From the NCBI GenBank assembly GCA_903827245.1, contig CAIKHO010000074.1:1-64000 (forward strand): a DNA stretch of 64,000 nt, read 5' to 3'. Of the stretch, positions 36,267 through 45,401 are shown piece after piece. The stretch comes from an uncultured Opitutia bacterium (lineage in GTDB: Bacteria; Verrucomicrobiota; Verrucomicrobiia; Opitutales; Opitutaceae). The notes below the pieces were generated by a model, which did not search any database, was not told the DNA's origin, and worked only from the letters and a program-made list of their open reading frames with translations. A program made the position numbers and the translations under genes. The number at the start of each line of letters is the position of its first letter. The first letter of the stretch is position 1.

Positions 36267-37397
36267 TCATGCGGCGGTCGGTTGCACGGCGTCCGGGATC
36301 GCAGCGAAAGGTGGCGCGGTAGGTTTCTCCAGGTCGTCAAGCATCAGGTCGAGCGCGTTGGCCCGGTCCATCCGCTGCAGGTTCGCGCGGAACTGGCGGA
36401 GCAGCCAGTCGTTGAAAATGACATCCAGCACCTCGGCGTGGAGCCGCCCGAGGGCGGACTGCTCGACCACCATGCCGGCCGCCTGCCGCTCGAAAAAGGC
36501 CGCGTTGGCCCGCTGGTGGTCATCGGCCGCATGCGGAAACGGCACGAGAATGGCCGGGCTCACACATCGGATAAGCTCGGCGAGCGTGCCGGCACCGGCG
36601 CGGGAAATCACCAGGTCGGCGGCGGAAAGCAGGTCGGCCATGCGGTCGCAGAACGGCGCGAACACCGCCTTGATCGGCGCGCCATTGCGGGCCTGCAGCG
36701 CGTGGGTGACCGGCTCGCCTTTGCCCAGGCCGGTGACGCAATAAACCTGGATGCCCTCGGCGGCGAGGGACGGCACCTCGCGGCGCGCCCAGTCGTTGAG
36801 CGCCGAGGCGCCCTGGCTGCCGCCGAGGATGGCGATCACCTTCTGGTTCGGCTCCAGCCCGAGTGCGGCCCGGGCCGCGGCCTGCGGGAGTCGCACCATT
36901 TCGCGGCGCAGCGGCAGGCCCACGTGGCGCGTGGCCGCGGCCCGCACACTGTTGAGATGCACGCCCGGCGGCAGATAGACGCGCCGCGCAAAACGGCCGA
37001 ACGTCCGGATGGCCAGGCCGGGCACGCGGTTGGATTCGTGCAGCGCCACGGGCACGCCGAGGATCCGCCCCGCGACCACGATCGGCGCCGAGGTGAAGCC
37101 GCCGAAGCCCACGATGCCGTCCGGCTTCGACTCCCGGACGAGCCGCAGGCAGAAAATAAAACCGCGCACCTGCGTGACGAGGCACCGGACCAGCTTCACC
37201 GGCTGCCAGGAAAAGCCCGTGCCGGGCACGCGGACAAAATCCAGATCGGGGTATTTTTCGCTCAGCCGGGCGTCGACCTTTTTCTGGCTGATCAGCAGCG
37301 TCACCTGGTGCCCCCGCGTCCGCAGGCCCTCCGCCAGCGCAATGCCCGGCGAAAGGTGGCCGCCGGTGCCCCCGCAGGAGATGAGGATGCGTTTCAC
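36267..37397 (-). CDS. murG: UDP-GlcNAc:lipid I transferase MurG
   Basis: A 376-residue GT28 glycosyltransferase that adds GlcNAc to lipid I at the inner face of the membrane. The N-terminal ILISCGGTGGHLSPGIALAE holds the first glycine loop. HESNRVPGLAIRTFGRFA carries the conserved HExN motif, and IAILGGSQGASALNDWA the second glycine loop. VISRAGAGTLAELIRCVSPA is the nucleotide-sugar region. Its distance from ftsW is unusual for a dcw cluster because a polypyrimidine repeat of about 100 bases separates them. Confidence 0.95.
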   Translation of the reverse strand: MKRILISCGGTGGHLSPGIALAEGLRTRGHQVTLLISQKKVDARLSEKYPDLDFVRVPGTGFSWQPVKLVRCLVTQVRGFIFCLRLVRESKPDGIVGFGGFTSAPIVVAGRILGVPVALHESNRVPGLAIRTFGRFARRVYLPPGVHLNSVRAAATRHVGLPLRREMVRLPQAAARAALGLEPNQKVIAILGGSQGASALNDWARREVPSLAAEGIQVYCVTGLGKGEPVTHALQARNGAPIKAVFAPFCDRMADLLSAADLVISRAGAGTLAELIRCVSPAILVPFPHAADDHQRANAAFFERQAAGMVVEQSALGRLHAEVLDVIFNDWLLRQFRANLQRMDRANALDLMLDDLEKPTAPPFAAIPDAVQPTAA

Positions 37398-37420
37398 GGC
37401 AGTTCCTCCTGCCGTGCAGT

Positions 37421-37521
37421 CGCTTCTTTCTCTTTCCTCTTTCTCTTTATTTTTCTCCCGGCCGCGTCCGGTGGAAACGAAGGGAGAAAGAGGAAAGAGA
37501 AAGAGGAAAGAGAAAGAGCCC
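37421..37521. repeat. Polypyrimidine/polypurine inverted repeat, copy 2
   Basis: CGCTTCTTTCTCTTTCCTCT and TTCTCTTTATTTTTCTCCC pair with GGGAGAAAGAGGAAAGAGAA and AGAGGAAAGAGAAAGAGCC. Directly repeated AGAGGAAAGAGAA units make the right half longer. It sits between ftsW and murG and is related to the element at 12837-12914. Confidence 0.8.
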
Positions 37522-37542
37522 CGAGTGAATGCGGAACCGGAT

Positions 37543-38706
37543 TCACGCCACCACCTCCCGCAGCGTGCGCGTCCCCGCCGGCAGCGTCGCCCGGCCCCAC
37601 GTGCGCTGGGAATTGAGGATCACCCCGAGCAGCAGGCCCATGAGCAGCAGGTTCGACAGCCCCGCGCTGATGAAGGGCAGCGACATGCCCTTGGTGGGAA
37701 ATACTCCCGTCACGACTCCGAGGTTGATGATCGCCTGCAGGCAGATGAGCAGGAGGCTGCCGGCCACGAGGAGAAATTGAAACAGGTTGGGCGCGCGCCG
37801 CAGATGGAGGAGGCCCGCGATGAAGATCGTGGCGAACAGAGCCACCACCCCGAGGGTGAACCACAGCCCGAGTTCCTCTCCGATCACGGCAAAAATATAA
37901 TCCGTCTGGGCTTCGGGCAGGAAGTTGAGCTGCTGGCGGCCCTGGCCGAGCCCGGCCCCGTTCACACCGCCGGCGGCAAATCCAAGGAGTCCCTGGTAGA
38001 GCTGGTAGGTGCCGCCCTGCTTGTTGCCCTCGACATCGAGGAAGGCGAGCAGGCGGTGCAGGCGATTCGGGATCAGGTAAACCACCAGCCCGAAGGCGAG
38101 GATCACGAAGAGCAGCGCGGTGAGAATGTAACGCCAGGGGACTCCGGCGAGGAACAGCATGAGCATGCCAACCGCGACGACCAAGGCGGAGGTGCCCAGA
38201 TCGGGCTCCTTCGCGATGAGTCCCGCGAAGGCCACGACCAGCCCCATCGGGTACAGGAAGCCACGCTTGAGCTCGTGAATCCGCGTCTGGTTGACCGCCA
38301 GGTAATGCGCGAGGCAGAAGACGAATCCCACCTTGGCAAATTCCGACACCTGCAGGCGGGCGGAACCGTAGCCCAGCCAGCGCCGGCTCCCGTTGACCGC
38401 AATGCCGAGGTGCGGCACCAGCACGAGCAGGAGCAGCCCGGCGAACACGCCGCCAATCCACCAGGCATAGCGGCGCGCGTAGTCAAGGTTGAGGCGGCTC
38501 GTGACAAAGCAGAGCACCCCGGCCAGGACCACCCCGATGACCTGCTTGTGCAGGTAGAAATACGGGTCCTGCCGCATCGAGGCGCTAGCGCTGAAAAGGA
38601 CGGACAGCCCCAGCAGCGTGAGGGCGATGGCGCTGACGACGATGAGGTTCGCGGGGTGAAGGGCGAATCGGGCGCGGGGCGTCTCGGCAAACGGGTCGCG
38701 GGCCAT
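37543..38706 (-). CDS. ftsW: Septal peptidoglycan glycosyltransferase FtsW (SEDS)
   Basis: A 387-residue polytopic SEDS protein with about ten hydrophobic segments that polymerises lipid II with FtsI. LGLSVLFSASASMRQDPYFY is typical of the first periplasmic loop. SEFAKVGFVFCLAHYLAVNQ and KEPDLGTSALVVAVGMLMLF are family landmarks, and FIFAVIGEELGLWFTLGVV appears here as YIFAVIGEELGLWFT. The C-terminal FPTKGMSLPFISAGLSNLLL matches the SEDS signature. It lies between the LysM lipoprotein gene and murG. Confidence 0.94.
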   Translation of the reverse strand: MARDPFAETPRARFALHPANLIVVSAIALTLLGLSVLFSASASMRQDPYFYLHKQVIGVVLAGVLCFVTSRLNLDYARRYAWWIGGVFAGLLLLVLVPHLGIAVNGSRRWLGYGSARLQVSEFAKVGFVFCLAHYLAVNQTRIHELKRGFLYPMGLVVAFAGLIAKEPDLGTSALVVAVGMLMLFLAGVPWRYILTALLFVILAFGLVVYLIPNRLHRLLAFLDVEGNKQGGTYQLYQGLLGFAAGGVNGAGLGQGRQQLNFLPEAQTDYIFAVIGEELGLWFTLGVVALFATIFIAGLLHLRRAPNLFQFLLVAGSLLLICLQAIINLGVVTGVFPTKGMSLPFISAGLSNLLLMGLLLGVILNSQRTWGRATLPAGTRTLREVVA

Positions 38707-38727
38707 GGTCGGGGGCGAGGGCTGCGT

Positions 38728-39780
38728 TCAGGGCTTCGTCACCGGGCTGGCGGGAGCGTCCTCGATCTTGATCACGGGAATCTCGACCGCGGTCGCGGGC
38801 TTGAGGCCGGCATCGAGATCCTGGTCCGGCGCCGGCACCTTGGAAACCGGGGCCGCGGCTGTCATCGCCGCCGGCTTCGCCGATTTCGGCGCCTTCCAGC
38901 CGGGGATGACCAGCGTCATGCCCGCCCGGACTTTCGCCGGATCGGTGATGTTGTTCTCCTTCGCGATATCGCCGGACCTAACCTCGAATTTCTTGGCGAT
39001 GGCACTGAGGGTCTCCCCGGGCTTGACCGTGTAAGTGACGGAGTCGCCGGACGGCTTGGCGGCCGGCAGCGCGGCATCGGACGCGGCCTCATGCATCACG
39101 GTGCCGGCGGGCAGCTTCAATTCCTGGCCGGCCCGCACGGTGTCGGACTTCAGCGCATTGAGCTCCTTGAGCGCGGCAGTGGTCGTGCCCGCGCGCCGGG
39201 CGATGACCGATAATTTGTCGCCCGCCTTCACCTTATAGACGGTCGTGCCATCGGCCGCGGGCATGCCAGCGGCGGTCGCACCGGCGGCCTTCGCCGGGAT
39301 GATGAGCTTCTGGCCGGGCTTGAGCTTGGCGTCGGCCTTCAGGTTGTTCGCCGCGACCAGTTCCGCCACGGTGAGGTGATTTTTCTTCGCGAGCGTCCAC
39401 AGGCTGTCGCCACTGGCCACGGTGTAGGTGGTGGCGGGCAGGACATCCGCAACCGGTTGCGCCTGCACCGCAGTCGCCGCGGGAGTGCCGGGACGCGTGG
39501 GACTGTAACGCGCGGACGATGCGACCGCCGGGGCATTGGGATCGAATCCGACCAAATGCGCTGACGCTGTTTCCCCGCCTGAAATCGGGGCGGATGTGAT
39601 CGACGGCGCGTCGCCGCCGGTTGAAGCCACCGCAATGACCGGAGAGGGAGTCGCGGGCTCCGGCGTCGACACCACCGGCGTGGCCTTGTTGGTGGAACTG
39701 CAGCCGGGATTCGCAAAAATGAGGATGAAGGCGAACGCGTGGATGCCGACCACGATGCCGAAAATTTTCAGGATTTTCAT
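38728..39780 (-). CDS. LysM-repeat lipoprotein in the dcw cluster
   Basis: A 350-residue envelope protein. A signal segment MKILKIFGIVVGIHAFAFIL ends at Cys27 (FANPGC), suggesting a lipoprotein. After a Pro/Ala/Thr-rich stretch come three LysM domains at about residues 118-162 (YTVASGDSLWTLAKKN), 180-224 (YKVKAGDKLSVIARRA) and 248-293 (YTVKPGETLSAIAKKF). LysM binds peptidoglycan glycan chains. No catalytic domain is present. Placement between murD and ftsW suggests a structural or recruiting role at growing or dividing cell wall, which is inference. It ends 21 bases before ftsW. Confidence 0.88.
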   Translation of the reverse strand: MKILKIFGIVVGIHAFAFILIFANPGCSSTNKATPVVSTPEPATPSPVIAVASTGGDAPSITSAPISGGETASAHLVGFDPNAPAVASSARYSPTRPGTPAATAVQAQPVADVLPATTYTVASGDSLWTLAKKNHLTVAELVAANNLKADAKLKPGQKLIIPAKAAGATAAGMPAADGTTVYKVKAGDKLSVIARRAGTTTAALKELNALKSDTVRAGQELKLPAGTVMHEAASDAALPAAKPSGDSVTYTVKPGETLSAIAKKFEVRSGDIAKENNITDPAKVRAGMTLVIPGWKAPKSAKPAAMTAAAPVSKVPAPDQDLDAGLKPATAVEIPVIKIEDAPASPVTKP

Positions 39781-39813
39781 AGGAGAACTAATGGTTGGAG
39801 GCGGAAGGGAAAG

Positions 39814-41124
39814 CTATCTCAAAGTGGCGGTTACTGCCAAATTATTCACAAGGGATTCGAACTGGTTTCCGCGGTCCTCGTAATTGCGGAATTGGTCGAA
39901 ACTCGCGAAGCCCGGACTGAGCAAAACGTGGTCGCCGGGACGGGCGGTTTCGGCGGCCTGCCGCACGGCCTCCGCCAGGCTGGCGCAGACGGCATGCGGC
40001 ACCTGTGCCGCGGCGCAAAGCGCGGCCAGCTGCCCGGCGGTCTCGCCCAGCAAGAAGACCCTCCGCACGCGCGGGGCGATGCGGCGCACGAAGGCCTCGA
40101 GGTCTCCACCCTTGGCCTTGCCGCCCGCGATCAGCAGCACGGGTGCGGCTTGGGCGGCCAGGGCGGCCTCGACCGCGTGGAAGTTGGTCGCCTTCGAGTC
40201 GTTCCACCAGGTCACCCCTTCGATTTCCGCCACGCGGGCGAGCCGGTGGCGGCCGGTCTGGAACGTGCGCGCAGCGGCGAACAGCGCCTCCTCGGAGAGC
40301 CCGGCGTGCCGCCAGCCGGCAGCGGCCAGCAGGAAATTCTCATACTGGGGATAACGGGCGAAAACGGTTCCACTGAGCCGAGAATCGGGCGATTTCCCCT
40401 CTGAAAAAAGCCCGGCGTGCGGCGGGAGCACCCGTCCGAACTTCTGCGCAAAGCGGATCACCGACGCCCCGGCGAAAAACCCGCCGGGTGTCGTGCGGCC
40501 GGCCAGGACCCACTTCGCGGCGAAGTAAGCCTCGAGGCCCGGGTGACGTTCCAGATGGTCTTCCGCAAAGTTCGTCCAGAGCGTCACGTCCGCGTGGAAA
40601 TGCCGGAGCGTCTCCGCCTGGAACGAGCTCACTTCGCAGACCGCGACCTTCTCGGCGGCGGCCAGAACGCCGGCCTCGGAGTCGGCGACCAGCTGCGAGA
40701 AGGGATACCCGATGTTACCCGTCGCGACGGCGTCGTGGCCGATGGAACGCAGGGCATGCGTGAGGAATTCCGTCAGCGTCGTCTTGCCGTTGGTGCCCGT
40801 GATCGCGACGACGCAGCCGCTCCAAAACAGCGAGGCAAAGTCGAGCTCGCCGAGGCATTCGCAGCCGGCGCCGTGGGCGGCCTGCAACCAGGGATGGTCG
40901 GGGCGGAAGCCGGGGGAAAAGACCACCAGCCGGTGCATCCGGGCCTCGGCGGCGCCAAAGTTATTAACACGGCCTTTACCCTCGCCTTTTTCGTCAAAAA
41001 CGACCCCCGCCACCCCCAGTTTGCCGAGGAGCGCAAGCACGCCCCGACCGCTCGCCCCCGCGCCAAACACAGCCACGGGCGCGGTTAACCACGGCCGGAG
41101 GATTTCTGGGGCGGTGAGCGGCAT
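39814..41124 (-). CDS. murD: UDP-MurNAc-L-Ala--D-Glu ligase MurD
   Basis: A 436-residue Mur ligase that adds D-Glu. APVAVFGAGASGRGVLALLG is the N-terminal nucleotide-sugar domain, CVVAITGTNGKTTLTEFLTH the ATP-binding P-loop, VWWNDSKATN-type motif appears as VTWWNDSKATNFHAVEAALA, and HVLLSPGFASFDQFRNYEDR is the MurD C-terminal signature. The ATG at 41124 lies 2 bases after the mraY stop; longer in-frame versions run through mraY and are not real. It ends 33 bases before the LysM gene. Confidence 0.94.
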   Translation of the reverse strand: MPLTAPEILRPWLTAPVAVFGAGASGRGVLALLGKLGVAGVVFDEKGEGKGRVNNFGAAEARMHRLVVFSPGFRPDHPWLQAAHGAGCECLGELDFASLFWSGCVVAITGTNGKTTLTEFLTHALRSIGHDAVATGNIGYPFSQLVADSEAGVLAAAEKVAVCEVSSFQAETLRHFHADVTLWTNFAEDHLERHPGLEAYFAAKWVLAGRTTPGGFFAGASVIRFAQKFGRVLPPHAGLFSEGKSPDSRLSGTVFARYPQYENFLLAAAGWRHAGLSEEALFAAARTFQTGRHRLARVAEIEGVTWWNDSKATNFHAVEAALAAQAAPVLLIAGGKAKGGDLEAFVRRIAPRVRRVFLLGETAGQLAALCAAAQVPHAVCASLAEAVRQAAETARPGDHVLLSPGFASFDQFRNYEDRGNQFESLVNNLAVTATLR

Positions 41125-41126
41125 GG

Positions 41127-42248
41127 TCAGCGGAGTTTCAGCGTGCCGAGACCGGCCAGCGCGCACATGAGCGAGAGAATCCAGAACCGCAGCACGACCT
41201 TGGTTTCCGGCCAGCCCTGCTTCTGGAAATGATGATGGATCGGGGCCATCAGAAAGAATCGGCGCCCCTCGCCGTGACGCCGGCGGGTGAACTTGAACCA
41301 GCCCACCTGGATGATGACCGAGACCGCCTCCCAGACAAACACGCCGCCCACAATGATCAGCGTGAGCGGCTGCTGCACCATGAAGGCGATCACGCCGATG
41401 AGGCCGCCGAGCGCGAGCGAGCCGGTGTCGCCCATGAAGACCTCGGCGGGGTGCGAGTTGTACCAGAGAAAAGCCATGCCCGCGCCGACGAGCGCACCGC
41501 ACACCACCGTGAGCTCGCCCGTGCCCGGCACGTGGCCGATCAGAAGGTAGCTGGCGAGATTCACGTTGTCGGCCACGTACGCCATGATGCCGTAGACCAG
41601 CGCCACTGTGATCGTGCAGCCCATGGCGAGGCCGTCGAGGCCGTCGGTGAGGTTGATCGCGTTGGAAAAGCCCACGACCCAGAAAAACATCGTCACGAAC
41701 AGCGCGAGCAGCCCGAGCCCGCCGCCAAAGACCCACACGGGGTACTTCACGAAGGGCACCCACAGCTCGCGGATTTTTTCCCCGCTCAGGGGATGCAGGA
41801 GCAGCACCCCCAGCGCCACGAGCGTGATCACCGTCTGCCACGCCATTTTTTCGCGCGAGGAAATGCCCGCGCGGTTTTTCTTCACCACCTTCAGATAGTC
41901 GTCGCGAAACCCCACCGCCGTGAGCGCGCTGTACACGAACAGGCTGACGACCACCCACACGTTCGGCTCCGCCCAGAGGAGGGACGAGACAAAGACCGCG
42001 ATGAAGATGAGGAGCCCGCCCATCGTCGGCGTGTTCTTCTTGTCGAACCGCTGCGCGAGGTCGCCCGTGCGGTCGTCGTCATAGTGCTGGCCGAATTTCA
42101 GCTTGCGCAGCCGCGCGATGAGCCACGGCCCGATGATGAAGCCGATCAGCGTCGCGGTCACCACCGCGCCGATCGTGCGCACGGTGATCTTGCTCAGCAG
42201 GCGGAGCGGCCCAAAGTAATTCTCGAAATCGGCGAGGTAGCTGAGCAT
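41127..42248 (-). CDS. mraY: Phospho-MurNAc-pentapeptide translocase MraY
   Basis: A 373-residue polytopic enzyme that makes lipid I. KKNTPTMGGLLIFIAV, DDYLKVVKKNRAGISSREKM, FSNAINLTDGLDGLAMG (Mg-binding Asp pair) and MAPIHHHFQKQGWPETKVV are all MraY signatures. About ten hydrophobic segments are spaced as in the family. It starts 4 bases after murF ends and ends 2 bases before murD begins, so the three are translationally close. Confidence 0.96.
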   Translation of the reverse strand: MLSYLADFENYFGPLRLLSKITVRTIGAVVTATLIGFIIGPWLIARLRKLKFGQHYDDDRTGDLAQRFDKKNTPTMGGLLIFIAVFVSSLLWAEPNVWVVVSLFVYSALTAVGFRDDYLKVVKKNRAGISSREKMAWQTVITLVALGVLLLHPLSGEKIRELWVPFVKYPVWVFGGGLGLLALFVTMFFWVVGFSNAINLTDGLDGLAMGCTITVALVYGIMAYVADNVNLASYLLIGHVPGTGELTVVCGALVGAGMAFLWYNSHPAEVFMGDTGSLALGGLIGVIAFMVQQPLTLIIVGGVFVWEAVSVIIQVGWFKFTRRRHGEGRRFFLMAPIHHHFQKQGWPETKVVLRFWILSLMCALAGLGTLKLR

Positions 42249-42252
42249 GGCG

Positions 42253-43647
42253 TCAGTGGGCGGCCGCCGGGGCCGCGGGCTCCAGGACTCGTTCGAGCTG
42301 CCAGCGCCGGCTGCCCTTGATGAACACCGCGCCGCGGAACTCCGCGAGCCGCTCGGCCACGGGCTCGAGGGAGGTGACGACCTCGATCTGGGCGGCCCGG
42401 CCGCCGCGCATGAGCGCGCCCGCGCAGACCGCCGGGGCGTTGTCGCCGATCACGAAAAGAAAATCCTCCAGCCGGAGCGGCAGCGACTCGCCCAGCGCGT
42501 GGTGATACTCCGCCGCCTGCGCGCCCAGTTCCTCCATGCCGCCGAGCACGAACAGCCGCGGCTCGCCCGCCGGGGCCACTGCGAGGAAGGTGGCCAGCGC
42601 ATCGGCCATCGACGCGGGATTCGCGTTGTAGCAATCGAGGAAAAGGCTCCGGCCGGCCTCGTGGCGCCACTCGCCGCGCAGCGCCGCCGGGGTCCAGCCC
42701 GCGAGGCGGGCCTGGATAAGTTCGCGCGGCACGCCGAGCCAGAGTGCCGCGCACAGGGCGAGCGCGGCGTTCTGCGCCATGCCGTCGGTCACGCGCCGCA
42801 GCGTGAAGACCAGCGGGGGCGGCGGGCCGTAGGCCAGCGCGATGGCGGTGCTGTCGCCCCGCTGGGTGACGGCGAAGTAAACCTTGTTCTTGGGCGGCTC
42901 GGCCGGGCGGATAACCTCGGCCGGCTCGACCACCATGGTCCGCACGCCCAGCTCATGGAACGCCGCGAACCCTTCGCATTGCTTCGGGAAAATGGCCACC
43001 CCGGCGGCACGCACCGCCGCGGGCAGGAGGGCTTTCTCGCGCGCCACGCCCGCGAGCCCCCCGAGTTCCTCGAGGTGGGCCGGGCCCACCAGCGTGGTGA
43101 TCGCGATGTCGGGCTGGATCATGTCCGCCAGCGGCTTCATCTCGCCGGGGCCGCCGATGCCGGCCTCGATCACGGCGAACTTATGCACGGCGGGATCGAG
43201 CCGCGTCAGTGTCAGCGGCACGCCGAGGTGGTTGTTGAGATTGCCCTCGGTCGCCAGCACCTCGGGCGGCCCGCCGAGCAGCAGTGCAAGCAGGTTCTTT
43301 GTCGAGGTCTTGCCCGCGCTCCCGGTGATGCCGATCACCAGGCCGCGAAACCGGGCGCGGTGCTCGCGGGCGATCGCCTGGAAAGCCGTCAGCGGCTCGG
43401 CGACGACCAGCTGCGGCAGCTTCACGGCGGGATCCGGTCGCGCGACCAAGGCCGCGCTCGCGCCCGCGGTCTGCGCGGCGGCGAGGAAATCGTGGCCGTC
43501 GCGCTTGCCGGTCTTGAGGGCAACGAAGACCTGGCCCGGGCCGAGCTGGCGCGTGTCCATCGTGAAGCCCGTCATGGGCGAGGCCGGCGCCGTGGTCCAG
43601 CGACCACCGGTCCATCGCGCGAGTTCGTCTGGAGAGAAGACGGGCAT
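42253..43647 (-). CDS. murF: UDP-MurNAc-tripeptide--D-Ala-D-Ala ligase MurF
   Basis: A 464-residue Mur ligase that attaches D-Ala-D-Ala, the ddl product. MTGFTMDTRQLGPGQVFVAL is the N-terminal MurF/E domain, VIGITGSAGKTSTKNLLALL the P-loop, NNHLGVPLTL and EAGIGGPGEMKPLADM the central-domain motifs, and FLDCYNANPASMADALATFL the C-terminal signature. The ATG at 43647 aligns with family starts. A family B palindrome separates it from murE. Confidence 0.94.
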   Translation of the reverse strand: MPVFSPDELARWTGGRWTTAPASPMTGFTMDTRQLGPGQVFVALKTGKRDGHDFLAAAQTAGASAALVARPDPAVKLPQLVVAEPLTAFQAIAREHRARFRGLVIGITGSAGKTSTKNLLALLLGGPPEVLATEGNLNNHLGVPLTLTRLDPAVHKFAVIEAGIGGPGEMKPLADMIQPDIAITTLVGPAHLEELGGLAGVAREKALLPAAVRAAGVAIFPKQCEGFAAFHELGVRTMVVEPAEVIRPAEPPKNKVYFAVTQRGDSTAIALAYGPPPPLVFTLRRVTDGMAQNAALALCAALWLGVPRELIQARLAGWTPAALRGEWRHEAGRSLFLDCYNANPASMADALATFLAVAPAGEPRLFVLGGMEELGAQAAEYHHALGESLPLRLEDFLFVIGDNAPAVCAGALMRGGRAAQIEVVTSLEPVAERLAEFRGAVFIKGSRRWQLERVLEPAAPAAAH

Positions 43648-43677
43648 GTCAGTTATCCGCGCGCCGCAGGTTCGGAG

Positions 43678-43803
43678 ACACACCCCGGCGCTGCGCGCCA
43701 CCCCTCTTTTTAGAGGGGATCCGGCAGATCGGGTCCCCTCTAAGAACAGGAGCTTGTCGGCCGAAGCCTTGGCGAAGGCTGATACCCACAGGGCGGGATG
43801 TGT
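43678..43803. repeat. Palindromic intergenic repeat, family B, copy 2 (with nested hairpin)
   Basis: It begins ACACACCCCGGCGCTGCGCG and contains CCCCTCTTTTTAGAGGGG, then GGTCCCCTCTAAGAA, and ends near GGGCGGGATGTGT, matching the outer arms of copy 1 at 4041-4133. The right half is lengthened by a second hairpin (GGCCGAAGCCTTGGCGAAGG around 43759-43779) that copy 1 lacks. It occupies the murE-murF gap of the dcw cluster. Confidence 0.8.
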
Positions 43804-43818
43804 GGATCGTTTCCGCGT

Positions 43819-45300
43819 TCATGGCTTCAACGCCTTGATTCCGATCAGTTCGCGCACGACCTGCCGGTCGTCGAAGGGGATGACGGTGTCGGCGAATTCC
43901 TGGTAGCTCTCGTGCCCCTTGCCGGCCACGAGCAGGCAGTCGCCCGGCCGCGCACCGTCGAGGGCCACACTAATCGCGCGGCGGCGATCGTCGATCCAGG
44001 TGATTTTCTCCGGCGCTGTGACGCCGGCCTTCATGTCGGAAAAGATCTGCGCGAGCGGTTCGCCGCGCGGGTTGTCCGCGGTGGCATAGGCGAAGTCGGC
44101 GAACTCCTGCACCGCCTGCACCATGAGCGGCCGCTTGGCGCGGTCGCGGTTGCCGCCGCAGCCGAAGACGACCAGCAGCCGGCCCGGCGTGATGGCGCGC
44201 AGCATGCGGAGCGCGTTACGCAGGGCGTCATCGGTGTGCGCGTAGTCGACGAGCACGTTGAACCCCTGCCCTTCCTCGATGCGTTCCATGCGCCCGGGCA
44301 CGCCCTTGAACGCCGCCAGCCGGGCCAGAAAGACCATGGGATCGCGCCCGAGGCTCCACGCGGTGGCGATCGCCGCCAGCAGGTTGCTCACATTGTAACG
44401 CCCGATGAGCGGTGAGTCGACCGATAGCGTGCCGCCGGGCCAGACCAGGCGGAAGGTGCTGTTCTTGAAGCCGAGCGTGACGTCCTCGGCCCGCACCATG
44501 GCCTGCGGGTTTTCCCCGTAGGTCACTTTTTTCACCCCGGGCGGCACGATCGCCGCCAGTTTTTCGCCATACGAATCGTCCAGGTTGACGACTGCGACCT
44601 TCGGCCCGCCACCGACCGCGCCGGTGAACAGGCGGCTCTTCACCTCGAAGTAGGCGTCGAGCGTCTTGTGGTAGTCGAGGTGGTCGCGGGTGAGATTGGT
44701 GAAGACGACCGCGCCGAACTGCAGGCCGAGCACGCGCTGCTGGTCGATGCCGTGGGAGCTCACCTCCATCACCGCCTGCCGGCAGCCGGCGTCGCGCATC
44801 TGGGCGAGCATGCCATAGATGTCGACGGACTCCGGCGTCGTCTTGAAGGAGGGCACGCTGCGCGTCCCGAGGTCGTAGCTGATCGTCCCCAGCAGGCCCA
44901 CCCGCTGGTCGCCGTTGAGGAAATGCCGCACCAGGTGGGTGATGGTGGTCTTGCCGTTGGTGCCCGTGACACCGACGACTGTCATGTCGCGGTCGGGAAA
45001 ACGATAATAACGCTGCGCCACCCGCGCGAGCATTGCGCGCGGATCGGCTACATGGATGAAAGTCACGCGAGCCGGGGTACTGACCGACAGCCGGGAAGTG
45101 ATGACCGCGACGGCGCCGCGGTTGACCGCCTCGTCGATGAACGAGGTGCCGTCGGTGCGGAGCCCGGGCAGGGCGAAGAACAGGTTGCCCGGGACCACGC
45201 GGCGGCTGTCCATCACGAGGCCCGAGATCGGGCGGTCGAGCGAGCCCCGCACGGCGATGATCTCGTCTTCGTGGATGAAATCGGAAAGTTTGGGGGCCAT
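43819..45300 (-). CDS. murE: UDP-MurNAc-L-Ala-D-Glu--diamino-acid ligase MurE
   Basis: A 493-residue Mur ligase adding the third stem residue. SGLVMDSRRVVPGNLFFALP is the N-terminal domain, VVGVTGTNGKTTITHLVRHF the P-loop, MEVSSHGIDQQRVLGL the central motif and FNVLVDYAHTDDALRNAL the C-terminal signature. The DNPR motif that selects meso-diaminopimelate is present as TADNPRGEPLA. The ATG at 45300 gives MAPKLSDFIHEDE; a GTG at 45405 overlapping the ftsI stop as GTGA is an alternative that would add 35 residues. Confidence 0.94.
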   Translation of the reverse strand: MAPKLSDFIHEDEIIAVRGSLDRPISGLVMDSRRVVPGNLFFALPGLRTDGTSFIDEAVNRGAVAVITSRLSVSTPARVTFIHVADPRAMLARVAQRYYRFPDRDMTVVGVTGTNGKTTITHLVRHFLNGDQRVGLLGTISYDLGTRSVPSFKTTPESVDIYGMLAQMRDAGCRQAVMEVSSHGIDQQRVLGLQFGAVVFTNLTRDHLDYHKTLDAYFEVKSRLFTGAVGGGPKVAVVNLDDSYGEKLAAIVPPGVKKVTYGENPQAMVRAEDVTLGFKNSTFRLVWPGGTLSVDSPLIGRYNVSNLLAAIATAWSLGRDPMVFLARLAAFKGVPGRMERIEEGQGFNVLVDYAHTDDALRNALRMLRAITPGRLLVVFGCGGNRDRAKRPLMVQAVQEFADFAYATADNPRGEPLAQIFSDMKAGVTAPEKITWIDDRRRAISVALDGARPGDCLLVAGKGHESYQEFADTVIPFDDRQVVRELIGIKALKP

Positions 45301-45401
45301 TTTGAAAATTCGGTTGCGAACGACGGTTTCACCACGCGTGGCCCCGCGCGCGCGGGGGGCAAAGGCATGGATGAGTGGATAGTTCTGGGAAAGGTAGCCG
45401 A

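Noticed and set aside
39814-41958. 714-codon extension of murD through mraY
   Set aside because: The extra N-terminal part is an out-of-frame reading of mraY; the real murD start is at 41124.
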